Positions 8,967-16,956 of a DNA stretch of 64,000 bases are shown one piece after another. Positions within the stretch are counted from its first letter, which is position 1, and each line of letters opens with the position of its first letter. A program made the position numbers and the translations under genes. This stretch comes from Pseudomonas frederiksbergensis (GTDB taxonomy: Bacteria; Pseudomonadota; Gammaproteobacteria; Pseudomonadales; Pseudomonadaceae), in contig NZ_MOBM01000038.1 of the NCBI RefSeq assembly GCF_003732275.1, forward strand, positions 434,001 through 498,000. Direction: 5' to 3'. The notes under the pieces were generated by a model. The model made no database searches. It saw only the letters and a program-made list of their open reading frames with translations, and was not told the origin of the DNA.

Positions 8967-9015
8967 GGGACAGGCCACGATTTCAGGTAAAAGCTGAGCA
9001 ATCGTGGACTGTCCC
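8967..9015. repeat. 16-bp inverted repeat around a 17-base spacer
   Basis: The arms gggacaggccacgatt (8967-8982) and aatcgtggactgtccc (9000-9015) are complementary with one mismatch. It lies in the 378-base gap between the LysE gene and the DUF1059 gene; no gene is seen in the rest of that gap. It differs from the REP types of this window and could be a small mobile-element remnant or a hairpin. Confidence 0.6.
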
Positions 9016-9187
9016 CTGCTTTCCCTAAGTCATTGCAAACCCGCCACGATGTGCCTTGTGGCGGGCCTATACTTCAAGGGTCGGCACACTCGAAGCGACA
9101 TGCAATCGTGTTTGATGTACGGGGGATCGCGTCGAGTGATCGTTCACGCAGGCCACGGCCTGCCTTCATCGTAGGGAGGAGAAGATC

Positions 9188-9400
9188 ATGGCGCGTAAAT
9201 ACATCGACTGCCGCGAGTTTCCAAGCGATTCCAAATGCTCGGTCGCGCTGTCCGCAGACTCTGAAAACGAACTGCTCGAGGCCGCCGCACAGCATGCGGT
9301 CAGCGTTCACAAGCACACCGACTCACCGGAACTGCGTGCTCAACTGAAGACAATGTTTCACGACGGCACCCCGCCTGTTGAAGCACCGCGTCCCGCTTGA
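9188..9400 (+). CDS. DUF1059 small protein
   Basis: A 70-residue soluble protein starting ARKYIDCREFPS, with ENELLEAAAQHAVSVHKH, the pattern of DUF1059. The function is unknown. The start is well set by a strong aggaggag-like site (agggaggagaagatc) before the ATG. A 14-bp palindrome follows the stop. Confidence 0.85.
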   Translation: MARKYIDCREFPSDSKCSVALSADSENELLEAAAQHAVSVHKHTDSPELRAQLKTMFHDGTPPVEAPRPA

Positions 9401-9408
9401 TAGGGAGC

Positions 9409-9447
9409 CCCTCTGCAGGAGCTGCCGCAGGCTGCTCCTGCAGAGGG
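9409..9447. repeat. Perfect 14-bp hairpin after the DUF1059 gene
   Basis: ccctctgcaggagc (9409-9422) pairs exactly with gctcctgcagaggg (9434-9447) around an 11-base loop. There is no T run, so it may be a REP relative or an mRNA-stabilising hairpin more than a classical terminator. Confidence 0.65.
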
Positions 9448-9578
9448 AATTGCCCAAAATCCGACGATGCGCAATCTCTGGAAAACCCTCGATAGAGCCT
9501 CGTTACGCTTGCCCACCGCAGCTATTTAGATTCACTAGATGGCACTGGGCCAGACTGTGTCAGATGTCGGGCCTGAGC

Positions 9579-9923
9579 TTACTCTTGCCTGACAATATCG
9601 ACCGAGATCTCCACCGCCGGAACCGTTCCTCTGTTCTCAAGCCAGTGAGTGGTGTTCCTGTCCTCGGGCCAGCCCACTCCCGGCCCATAGTCCGTGGCGA
9701 CTCCATTTCGATGGTCAGTGATCGTTCCTTGCAATATGTAGACGGTGCCGGGTCTGTCCTTATGATTATGAATCGGCCCGAAGACGCCTCCAGGCTCAAT
9801 GGTCACCATACGCATTCTGAGTTGGCGCCCTGCCATGCCCTCGATCTCAGGGCCAAGGTCAATCGTTGCAAGTAACTTCACCGCAACACCTTTTGTCTCA
9901 GGTGCCACCTGTTCGTTGCTCAT
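9579..9923 (-). CDS. Small cupin-domain protein
   Basis: A 114-residue single-cupin protein. Metal-site motif 1 is FGPIHNHKDRPGTVYILQG and motif 2 is around PEDRNTTHWLEN. The ATG at 9923 is favoured over a start seven codons upstream because gagaggag lies directly before it. It stands alone. Such proteins bind a metal and are often annotated as cupins of unknown function. Confidence 0.85.
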   Translation of the reverse strand: MSNEQVAPETKGVAVKLLATIDLGPEIEGMAGRQLRMRMVTIEPGGVFGPIHNHKDRPGTVYILQGTITDHRNGVATDYGPGVGWPEDRNTTHWLENRGTVPAVEISVDIVRQE

Positions 9924-9944
9924 GGTGCTCTCCTCTCTGTGCAT

Positions 9945-10274
9945 ACAGGGCCTGACTAGAAGTAAACACCCTAAAAGCCGGGAAAGCTCGTTGGGCAGAA
10001 GGCAGAAACTCCTGATTCACGCAAACGGCGGTATGAACGTCGAAGCAGGAGCCTTGCGCCGTCGTCACAAGGGAAGCAGCCTACCCGGATGACCCGTTTC
10101 ATACGAATGCTCCGCTGTGTATCACAGTGTGTCTGGCTAGCCTCTTGATACATGGGTTTTCACCTGGCCTGCGATTCGACACAGGCCAGATACGTCGCCG
10201 CGTTCAAATGCAAGCCAGGTTTGAAGGGGATCACCCAGAACCCCTGGCCAACGGCTTGCAACGGAGACATCACC
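9945..10274. other. 330-base gap without a recognised gene
   Basis: This lies between the minus-strand cupin gene and the plus-strand hydrolase and must hold both promoters. No terminator, repeat or convincing small gene was seen. Short open frames here lack family similarity and good ribosome-binding sites. Confidence 0.5.
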
Positions 10275-11339
10275 ATGAAGATGGCACTGCAGAAAAAAAC
10301 CGGCACAACTCGCCGCCGTCTGGTCGGCTCATCGATCCTCGCGCTCACCCTGTTCAGCGTTCTCGGTGCGGCCCACGCACAAACAGCCGCAGCCGTGCAG
10401 GCAGACGCGATCAGTGCCGGCGCCACTCATGCGGCACCCTCTCCTTTCGGCCCGCTGAAGCATGTCAGCGCCGGACTGTTGAACGTGGCGTACGCCGAAA
10501 CAGGCCCGGCCGATGGGCCGGTAGTGATTCTTCTGCACGGCTGGCCGTACGACATTCACAGCTATGACGAGGTCGCGCCATTGCTTGCAGCAAAGGGCTA
10601 TCGAGTGCTGATGCCGTATGCGCGTGGCTACGGCGATACGCATTTTCTGTCCGAGAAAACTGTTCGCAATGGTCAACCGGCCGCGCTGGCAAGTGACGTC
10701 ATCGACTTTATGGATGCGCTGAAGATCAAACAGGCCGTGCTCGGTGGCTATGACTGGGGCGCGCGTTCGGCCGACATCGTCTCGGCGCTGTGGCCAGAGC
10801 GGGTCAAGGCGTTGGTCTCGGTCAGCGGCTATCTGATCGGTAACCAGGCGGCCGGCAAGAACCCGCTGCCACCCAAGGCCGAATTGCAGTGGTGGTATCA
10901 GTTTTACTTCGCCACCGATCGCGGTCGCTCCGGGTACGAGAAAAATACCCACGACTTCGCCAAGTTGATCTGGCAACTGGCTTCGCCGAAATGGGCGTTC
11001 GATGACGCCACTTTCGACCGCAGCGCCAAGGCTCTGGAGAACCCCGACCATGTCGACATCACCGTATTCAACTACCGCTGGCGCCTGGGGCTGGTTCAAG
11101 GCGAGAGCCAATATGAAGCGCTAGAGCAGAAACTGGCTATGGCGCCTTCCATTAGCGTGCCGACCATCACCCTTGAAGGCGATGCCAACGGCGCGCCGCA
11201 CCCTGCCCCCGAGGATTACGCCAAGCGCTTCACTAGTAAATACGAGTTCCGGCTGATCAACGGCGGCATTGGCCACAACCTGCCGCAGGAAGATCCGCAG
11301 GCGTTCGCCAAGGCTGTGATTGATGCGGATCACCTTTGA
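10275..11339 (+). CDS. Exported alpha/beta hydrolase, epoxide hydrolase-like
   Basis: A 354-residue hydrolase with a cleavable signal peptide: a basic TTRRRL segment, a hydrophobic core and AHAQ near residue 36. The oxyanion motif is LLHGWPY. The nucleophile elbow is GGYDWGARS, with aspartate at the nucleophile position as in epoxide hydrolases and haloalkane dehalogenases instead of serine. The catalytic histidine is probably in NGGIGHNLPQEDP. ATG at 10275 is chosen over 10152 because ggag precedes it and the signal peptide starts there. The substrate is unknown. Confidence 0.85.
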   Translation: MKMALQKKTGTTRRRLVGSSILALTLFSVLGAAHAQTAAAVQADAISAGATHAAPSPFGPLKHVSAGLLNVAYAETGPADGPVVILLHGWPYDIHSYDEVAPLLAAKGYRVLMPYARGYGDTHFLSEKTVRNGQPAALASDVIDFMDALKIKQAVLGGYDWGARSADIVSALWPERVKALVSVSGYLIGNQAAGKNPLPPKAELQWWYQFYFATDRGRSGYEKNTHDFAKLIWQLASPKWAFDDATFDRSAKALENPDHVDITVFNYRWRLGLVQGESQYEALEQKLAMAPSISVPTITLEGDANGAPHPAPEDYAKRFTSKYEFRLINGGIGHNLPQEDPQAFAKAVIDADHL

Positions 11340-11518
11340 ATCCGGCACCGTCACAACAACGGCTCGTTCCCTCTAAAGTGGCCGGCGGTCGTTGCATTTC
11401 GCTCGCCGCCGGGCGTTTGGCTAAGCTGATTAAATCGGGACGAACTGAAATTTTAGTAGTGGCAGCCATCAACGGATCTTGATTGGCATCAAGACGGTAA
11501 CTCCCAAAGGAGACGACC

Positions 11519-11809
11519 ATGTATGCGGTTATAAGAACCTACTTGGGTGCTGGCGCAAAGCAGCTGTTCGATCTTTTAGAACAGCGCAAGGCCGACGTCG
11601 AAGCTACCCTGCGGACAGTGCCTGGCCTGGTAAGTTACACACTGCTGAATACGGGTGATGGCGGTACGGCGGTGACTGTTTGCACGGACAAGGCCGGCAG
11701 CGATGCGAGCTTGAAAGTCGCGCGCGACTGGATTCAGAAAAATGCCTCGAATATCCACGCAAACCCGCCGATCGTGACGGAAGGTCCGGTGATTGTGCAG
11801 ATCAAATAG
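11519..11809 (+). CDS. Conserved small hypothetical protein, possible dimeric alpha/beta-barrel
   Basis: A 96-residue soluble protein with a very good ribosome-binding site (aaaggagacgacc). The order of beta-strand MYAVIRTYLG, helix LFDLLEQRKADVEATL, then VPGLVSYTLLNTGDGGTAVTVCTDKA suggests a ferredoxin-like monooxygenase-type (ABM) fold. That is an inference from pattern only. No partner gene is adjacent. Confidence 0.7.
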   Translation: MYAVIRTYLGAGAKQLFDLLEQRKADVEATLRTVPGLVSYTLLNTGDGGTAVTVCTDKAGSDASLKVARDWIQKNASNIHANPPIVTEGPVIVQIK

Positions 11810-11845
11810 CGCGTCTTTTATCCCAACCTGAATGACGAAGTATAT

Positions 11846-11951
11846 CCCCCGTAGGAGCTGCCGAAGGCTGCGATCCTTTGATCTTGATTTTCGGTGGTCT
11901 GGGTGAAGATCAAAATCAAAGGATCGCAGCCTTCGGCAGCTCCTACGGGGG
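11846..11951. repeat. REPIN, GTAGGAGCTGCCGAAGGCTGCGATC type
   Basis: Two arms, at 11846-11880 and 11917-11951, are near-perfect inverted copies and continue into tgatcttgatttt / aaaatcaaa. This is a long hairpin of the second REP type in the window. Confidence 0.9.
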
Positions 11952-12090
11952 ATTTCGGGTGTTTAGGGGAGCTTGTTTAATGTGGCTGCGCGTTACTTCC
12001 TGAAAGCTACAGCGTCTTGCGTCATTGCCTACGACTACGCCAGAATCCGCCGGCTTGTGCGCCTTGGCCCTGGCCTCTATCGTTTCCCTG

Positions 12091-12301
12091 CCACTGCCTA
12101 TCAGTGGTCGGGTTTAGTCGCCCGCTGATGTCAAGATGCACATGCTTCTATCAGTCAGGTATCCCATCCCTGCACTTGATGGTGGCTGTGCGCAGGGCGC
12201 TTCGGCGCGCCGATTTCTTGGCTCATCGGTCGACTAACCTGCGCACAGCTGCCTCCTATTCGTTTAGTCGCGAACTGGTTGCAGCCTCACTCATATAGAG
12301 G
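12091..12301 (+). ncRNA. Candidate structured 5' leader of the DUF6124 gene
   Basis: Hairpin 1 is ccactg/cagtgg (12091-12107). Hairpin 2 is cggg/cccg (12109-12124) with loop TTTAGTCG. A 12-bp stem gctgtgcgcagg/cctgcgcacagc (12185-12196 with 12238-12249) encloses two hairpins, gcgc-ttcg-gcgc (12197-12208) and gccgat/atcggt (12209-12230), plus a free CGACTAA (12231-12237). CGACTAA is complementary to the loop of hairpin 2 and also to a second TTAGTCG at 12264-12270. CCTCCTAT (12252-12259) can pair with ATAGAGG (12295-12301), the ribosome-binding site of the next gene. It looks like a cis-regulatory RNA. I do not recognise a named family. Confidence 0.55.
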
Positions 12302-12310
12302 TTAGAGCCA

Positions 12311-12673
12311 ATGTTCAAGATCACACCGAATCCACCGGAAACCGACGACGACGTTTCCCCCTACGAATCCATCGACTCAAAAAAGCTCCACGACGCGGCG
12401 GAACGCGCGCTCGATCATTACCTCAAGCCCCCCAAAGAACCCGCTGCTGCCCGTAAACCCAGCAGAATGTTCATCGTCGCCCCCGACATGGATACCGAAA
12501 GCTTGCTGGCCCATGCCTGCGAATCACTCGCATCAGCCAGTGTCATGCTCAGTGATTTTGCAAACCTTCTGGAAAACCCGCATCGCAACACCATGCTGGG
12601 GATTCAGCAGAACATCATGCTGGGCGAGCTGGCGGTGAACCGGGCGCTGGACAATATCGATCCGCAGAATTAG
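12311..12673 (+). CDS. DUF6124 (formerly DUF3077) family protein
   Basis: A 120-residue acidic soluble protein that opens MFKITPNPP, with a disordered N-terminal half and a helical C-terminal half (SLLAHACESLASASVMLSDFANLL). It resembles the multi-copy DUF6124 proteins of pseudomonads, whose function is unknown. The start follows tagaggttagagcca. An unusually folded leader lies directly upstream. Confidence 0.8.
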   Translation: MFKITPNPPETDDDVSPYESIDSKKLHDAAERALDHYLKPPKEPAAARKPSRMFIVAPDMDTESLLAHACESLASASVMLSDFANLLENPHRNTMLGIQQNIMLGELAVNRALDNIDPQN

Positions 12674-12696
12674 TCGCTTCGTCCGTTGAAAAAACG

Positions 12697-12728
12697 GCCT
12701 TAACCAGGCAATGCCAGTCAGTTAAGGC
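12697..12728. other. 8-bp hairpin after the DUF6124 gene
   Basis: gccttaac pairs with gttaaggc around 16 bases. On the minus strand it is followed by a T run (cgttttttc), so it resembles a leftward terminator, but no minus-strand gene ends here. It may act only as a 3' hairpin. Confidence 0.35.
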
Positions 12729-12734
12729 GCAGAA

Positions 12735-12829
12735 CCTGTGGGAGCGGGCTTGCTCGCGAAGGGGGAGTATCTGCCAACATTAATGTTGCCTGACACACCG
12801 CTTTCGCGAGCAAGCCCGCTCCCACAGGG
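12735..12829. repeat. REPIN, GCGAGCAAGCCCGCTCCCAC type
   Basis: Inverted arms cctgtgggagcgggcttgct (from 12735) and the complementary copy ending at 12829. The loop contains the palindrome aacattaatgtt. Confidence 0.9.
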
Positions 12830-12962
12830 ATTGCGCTAACCAACTGGCATTTGCCTTGACCAACCCGGCACAAGTGTACGGCGATTTGCGCTCACCGCTG
12901 TATGGGCCGGCCCACTCGTCACTCATGATAAAAATACGGCTCACGTTACTGGAGCCGTCGTC

Positions 12963-13583
12963 GTGGACCTCGCCACCCTCACCCTGTTTCTCCCGGCCTG
13001 CTTCGCCCTGAACATGGCCCCCGGCCCGAACAATCTGCTGTCGGTCAGCAACGCTACCCGTTATGGCTATCGTCGCGCCTGCGTGGCCGGCGTCGGACGC
13101 TTGCTGGCGTTTGCCGGAATGATTGCCCTGGCCGCCGCCGGGTTGTCGGTGGTGCTGCAAACCTCGGAATGGCTGTTCTACGCGATCAAAATCATTGGCG
13201 CCGCTTATCTGCTGTACCTGGCGTGGCAACTGTGGCGCGCCCACCCCGAGGCCGAGCAGGTTGTGAACGGTGCGCCAATTGGCATTGTCGCTCTGGCGCG
13301 GCAGGAATTTCTGGTGGCGGCGGGTAATCCCAAGGCTATTTTGCTATTCACCGCGTTCCTGCCGCAGTTCGTCGACCCGACTCGACCGATTGCCGCGCAA
13401 TTCGTCGTGCTCGGCGCGTTGTTCCTGATGCTGGAATGGATCGCCATCAGCGCCTACGCCTACATGGGCCTGCACATGCGCCGCTGGTTCGCCGAACCAC
13501 GGGGCAAGCGGATATTCAACCGTTGCTGCGCGGGATTGTTGTCGGCAGCGGCTTCGGTGTTGTTGATGGCGAAACGGGCCTGA
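12963..13583 (+). CDS. LysE/RhtB-family exporter
   Basis: A 206-residue inner-membrane exporter with about six helices. The motif MAPGPNNLLSVSNATRYGYR lies near residue 17, and VAAGNPKAILLFTAFLPQFV near 115. It starts with GTG preceded by ggagccgtc. It converges on the VOC gene, 3 bases apart. This second LysE member in the window is clearly different in sequence from the one at 8.2 kb. Confidence 0.88.
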   Translation: MDLATLTLFLPACFALNMAPGPNNLLSVSNATRYGYRRACVAGVGRLLAFAGMIALAAAGLSVVLQTSEWLFYAIKIIGAAYLLYLAWQLWRAHPEAEQVVNGAPIGIVALARQEFLVAAGNPKAILLFTAFLPQFVDPTRPIAAQFVVLGALFLMLEWIAISAYAYMGLHMRRWFAEPRGKRIFNRCCAGLLSAAASVLLMAKRA

Positions 13584-13586
13584 TCT

Positions 13587-14000
13587 TTACCCTTGAGACG
13601 GCCCTTTCAGTTCAACCTGATTGCCATCCGGGTCGAAGCAATAGATCGACAGCCCATGGCCTTCGGCGCCGAAACGCACTGCGGCTTTCTCGGGTGTCAG
13701 GCCGAAGGACTGCAAGTGACTGACCAGCGCTTCCTCGTCGAACGGTTCAATGCGCAGGCAGAAGTGATCGACGTTGCGCCGTTCGTTGCCTGCGGCAGCA
13801 CCGCCCTTGCGGCCGAGTTCACCCTGGATGTCGACGAGGTCGATCATCGAGGTGCCCGCACGTAAATGCACCAGGCCCAAATCGTCACGGCGCTTGACCA
13901 GTTCGGCGCCGAATACCTCGCCGTAAAAAGTGATGCTTCGTTCGAGATCCTTGACGCGCAGGACGATGTGATCGATGTGTTTGATCATGAACGGTTGCAT
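13587..14000 (-). CDS. VOC-family glyoxalase/dioxygenase-like protein
   Basis: A 137-residue protein with paired VOC modules: IDHIVLRVKDLERSITFYGE at the start, NVDHFCLRIEPFD in the middle and SIYCFDPDGNQVELKG at the end. Metal ligands are probably the first His, the second His and the final Glu. It resembles virulence-type glyoxalases; the substrate is unknown. AGGA lies nine bases before the ATG. Confidence 0.85.
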   Translation of the reverse strand: MQPFMIKHIDHIVLRVKDLERSITFYGEVFGAELVKRRDDLGLVHLRAGTSMIDLVDIQGELGRKGGAAAGNERRNVDHFCLRIEPFDEEALVSHLQSFGLTPEKAAVRFGAEGHGLSIYCFDPDGNQVELKGPSQG

Positions 14001-14126
14001 TAGAAGGATTCCTGAAAATATCGTTTACAGGATTATCGGTGACCCGATGACTGTAGCTCAGGGCTACAAAAATTCACTGTCGATTTTCCGGTGGAGGCGC
14101 CGGGCGACGCGGCATATGCTCAGCCC

Positions 14127-15209
14127 ATGAACCTACAAAACGCTGTGCTTCCGCCCCACGCCGAGATGGTTCGCGCCATGCTCGAACGCGACACCGCCTA
14201 CGAGGGGGTGTTCTTTACCGCGGTCAAAACCACTGGCATTTTCTGCCGCCCCGGCTGTACGGCGCGTAAACCGAAGCCGGAAAACGTCGAGTTCTTCGCC
14301 CATGCCGATGAGGCGATGTTGGCGGGCTATCGGGCCTGCCTGCGTTGCAAGCCGCTGGACGCCGCGGCCATCGCGCCGGACTGGGTGCAGCGGCTGCTCA
14401 AATCCGTGGACGCCGACCCCGACCTGCGCTGGACCGATGCCCAGTTGCTCGCCGAGGGCATCGAGCCGCTGAAACTGCGTCGCTGGTTCAAGCAGCATTT
14501 CGGCATGACCTTTCACGCCTGGCTGCGCAGCCGGCGCCTGGGCATTGCTCTCGGTGGCATCAAACAGGGCGAATCCATCGACAACGCCGCGTTCGACTCC
14601 GGCTACGAATCCCTGAGCGGTTTTCGCGATGCGTTTCAAAAGTCGTTCCACATCACGCCCGGCCGCGCCGCCCACAGCGAGCCACTGCTGTTCACTCGAC
14701 TGATCACACCGCTGGGGCCGATGATCGCCATGGCCGAACAGCGTGGGTTGGTACTGCTGGAGTTTCTCGATCGACCGGCACTGACCAAGGAAATCGAAGA
14801 ACTGCAGAACCGTTATGGCTACGCCGTGGCCCCCGGGCATAACGGGCATTTGCAGAAGATCGAAGAAGAACTGGCGCAATACTTCGCAGGCAAACGGACC
14901 GAATTCAACGTGCCACTGCACTTGCCCGGCAGCGATTTCGCCCGGCAGGTGTGGGCCGAACTGACGAAAATCCCCTACGGCCAGACCACTACTTATGGCG
15001 CGATCGCCGCGCAACTGGGCAAACCCGGCGCCAGTCGCGCCGTGGGCCTGGCTAACGGACAAAACCGTCTGGCGATTATCCTGCCCTGTCACCGGGTGAT
15101 CGGTGCAGACGGCTCGTTGACCGGCTATGGTGGAGGACAACCGCGCAAGGCGTTTCTGCTCAGGCTGGAAAACGCCGCAGTGCAAATCACCCAACAACTC
15201 GCGTTCTGA
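14127..15209 (+). CDS. ada: Ada: bifunctional DNA alkylation regulator and O6-methylguanine-DNA methyltransferase
   Basis: A 360-residue protein with the full Ada layout. The N-terminal zinc/phosphotriester domain (about 10-80) keeps all four cysteines, in IFCRPGCTARKP and CLRCKP. The AraC-type DNA-binding region (about 85-185) includes LRRWFKQHFGMTFHAWLRS and DSGYESLSGFRDAF. The C-terminal methyltransferase ends with the acceptor motif PCHRVIGADGSLTGYGGG. Methylation of the N-terminal cysteine normally turns Ada into an activator. ATG at 14127 is preferred over GTG at 14091 because homology begins there, although the ribosome-binding site is weak. The AlkA-like gene downstream fits an adaptive-response cluster. 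Confidence 0.95.
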   Translation: MNLQNAVLPPHAEMVRAMLERDTAYEGVFFTAVKTTGIFCRPGCTARKPKPENVEFFAHADEAMLAGYRACLRCKPLDAAAIAPDWVQRLLKSVDADPDLRWTDAQLLAEGIEPLKLRRWFKQHFGMTFHAWLRSRRLGIALGGIKQGESIDNAAFDSGYESLSGFRDAFQKSFHITPGRAAHSEPLLFTRLITPLGPMIAMAEQRGLVLLEFLDRPALTKEIEELQNRYGYAVAPGHNGHLQKIEEELAQYFAGKRTEFNVPLHLPGSDFARQVWAELTKIPYGQTTTYGAIAAQLGKPGASRAVGLANGQNRLAIILPCHRVIGADGSLTGYGGGQPRKAFLLRLENAAVQITQQLAF

Positions 15210-15254
15210 TCACTCCGCCGTTTCTTTTCAGACAGTCATAAGGAAGGACATTCG

Positions 15255-16067
15255 ATGGACATACTCGACAAACAATTCCACCAACTGCACCAGAGCGGCC
15301 TGCTGATTCTGACCAACGTCGCCGACGCCACCGGGGCGCGACTGGTGGAACAGCTGGGCAGCAAGGCCGTCGCCACCAGCAGCGCGGCGGTGGCTTGGGT
15401 TCACGGTTACCCGGATGGCAACACCTTGCCGCTTGAACGTCTCGTGTCCACCGTTGAATCCATCGCCCGAGTCATCACGGTGCCGTTGACCGTGGACATT
15501 GAGGCCGGTTATTCCGATGACCTGGGTCGGGTCGCAGAAGTGATCGACGCCGTCATCGCTGCCGGTGCCGTGGGGATCAATATCGAGGACGGTGCTTCGC
15601 CGCCCGAGCTGCTGGCGCGCAAGATCGAAATCGCTCGCCAGGTCGCCAATCGCCGGGACGTGAAGTTGTTCATCAACGCCCGGACCGACGTGTACCTCAG
15701 GGGCTTGGTATCTGCCGAAGATCGCGTCGCAGAGACACTCAAGCGTGCCGCGTTGTATCAAGCCGCCGGTGCCGACGGGCTGTTCGCGGCGGGCGTCACG
15801 GCGGCGTATGAGATCGAAGCGCTATGCCGTGGCACGACGCTGCCGGTGAACGTGCTCGGTTTCGCGGGCCTGCCTTCGCCGGAAGAACTGCAAGCCCTCG
15901 GCGTGCGCCGTTTGAGCGCAGGTTCGAGCATCGCCGAATTCCTCTACGGCGCCATGGCGTCGGTAGCCAAAAGCTTTCTGGAGACCGGAAAACTCGATAG
16001 CAGTGACCTCAAGGCCTTCACTTATGGCCAAGTGAACGCCCTGCTGGCCCCCACCGGCAAAGTTTGA
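15255..16067 (+). CDS. Isocitrate lyase/PEP mutase-family protein
   Basis: A 270-residue TIM-barrel enzyme. The family metal-binding segment is TVDIEAGYSDDLGRV, followed by GINIEDG and LFINARTDVYL. The lyase catalytic loop cysteine motif KKCGH of true isocitrate lyases is absent, so the reaction may be that of another 2-methylisocitrate/oxaloacetate-type C-C lyase. It starts after aaggaaggacattcg. It lies between ada and the alkA-like gene on the same strand with short gaps (45 and 74 bases). Confidence 0.85.
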   Translation: MDILDKQFHQLHQSGLLILTNVADATGARLVEQLGSKAVATSSAAVAWVHGYPDGNTLPLERLVSTVESIARVITVPLTVDIEAGYSDDLGRVAEVIDAVIAAGAVGINIEDGASPPELLARKIEIARQVANRRDVKLFINARTDVYLRGLVSAEDRVAETLKRAALYQAAGADGLFAAGVTAAYEIEALCRGTTLPVNVLGFAGLPSPEELQALGVRRLSAGSSIAEFLYGAMASVAKSFLETGKLDSSDLKAFTYGQVNALLAPTGKV

Positions 16068-16141
16068 CCGCAAGCAATAGAGTGCGGCGCTGCGGGGGGA
16101 CGACTAATCTTCCCGCAGTCACCCGCGCTTCAGGACGCTCC

Positions 16142-16759
16142 ATGCCCGACACCTATCAACTGGCCAGCGAATTTCTCTCTGCCCTCGATGCCGACTGGCA
16201 ACGCCACATCAGCGCCATCGGCCCCTGCCTGCATCAGCCCCATGCGGCTCGCGATCCTTATGAGTCGCTGGTGCGGGCGATTGCCTATCAGCAACTGCAT
16301 GCCAAGGCCGGCGATGCGATTGTCGGCCGGCTGCTGGCGTTGTTTCCGGCAAGCACCTTCCCCAGACCTGAGCAGATTCTGGCGACAGACTTCGAACAGA
16401 TGCGCGGTTGCGGGTTTTCCGCCAGCAAGATCACGACCATTCAGGGCATCGCTCAAGCGGCTCTGGACGGCGTGGTGCCGGATTACGCCACGGCCTTGGC
16501 GATGGACGATGAAGCGTTGATCAAGCGCTTGATTACCTTGCGCGGGGTGGGTCGCTGGACGGTGGAAATGCTGCTGATCTACAGCCTGGAGCGGCCGGAC
16601 ATCTTACCGGCCGATGACTTTGGCGTGCGTGAGGGTTATCGGCGGCTGAAGGGGCTAGAGGTACAGCCGACTCGTAAGCAGATGATTGAAATCGGGCTGG
16701 CGTGGAGCCCCTATCGGACGGTGGCGGCGTGGTACTTGTGGCGGGTGCCTAGCCGATAG
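16142..16759 (+). CDS. DNA-3-methyladenine glycosylase II, AlkA-like HhH-GPD protein
   Basis: A 205-residue base-excision glycosylase. AYQQLHAKAGDAIVGRL begins the domain, LRGVGRWTVEMLLIYSL is the helix-hairpin-helix, and the catalytic aspartate is in LPADDFGVREGYRRL. It lacks the N-terminal domain of E. coli AlkA, as short Mag/AlkA proteins do. ATG at 16142 follows aggacgctcc; the upstream in-frame start at 16064 would overlap the previous gene and add 26 non-conserved residues. Its place after ada fits alkylation repair. Confidence 0.9.
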   Translation: MPDTYQLASEFLSALDADWQRHISAIGPCLHQPHAARDPYESLVRAIAYQQLHAKAGDAIVGRLLALFPASTFPRPEQILATDFEQMRGCGFSASKITTIQGIAQAALDGVVPDYATALAMDDEALIKRLITLRGVGRWTVEMLLIYSLERPDILPADDFGVREGYRRLKGLEVQPTRKQMIEIGLAWSPYRTVAAWYLWRVPSR

Positions 16760-16773
16760 ACCGCGTTATCTTC

Positions 16774-16865
16774 ATCGCGAGCAGGCTCGCTCCCACATTT
16801 GATCTTCAGTGTTCACACATAATGTGTTCACAGAAATTCCCTGTGGGAGCGAGCCTGCTCGCGAT
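16774..16865. repeat. REPIN, GCGAGCAGGCTCGC type
   Basis: Opposed copies start at 16774 (atcgcgagcaggctcgctcc) and end at 16865. The loop carries tgttcacacataatgtgttcaca. Confidence 0.9.
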
Positions 16866-16956
16866 AGCGCCCGCACATCCAGCACAAATTCAACTGCCCG
16901 GAAACCCTGACGGTCTAGGCTGTCTTGAGCCATCCCAAGACCCGTCGGAGGTTCCC

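Noticed and set aside
9971..10153. 60-codon minus-strand frame before the epoxide hydrolase-like gene
   Set aside because: Arg/Cys-rich translation without family likeness or ribosome-binding site.
12091..12301. Integron attC-like site in the DUF6124 leader
   Set aside because: Although it is a folded imperfect palindrome, I see no GTTRRRY/RYYYAAC pair in the right places and no integron integrase.
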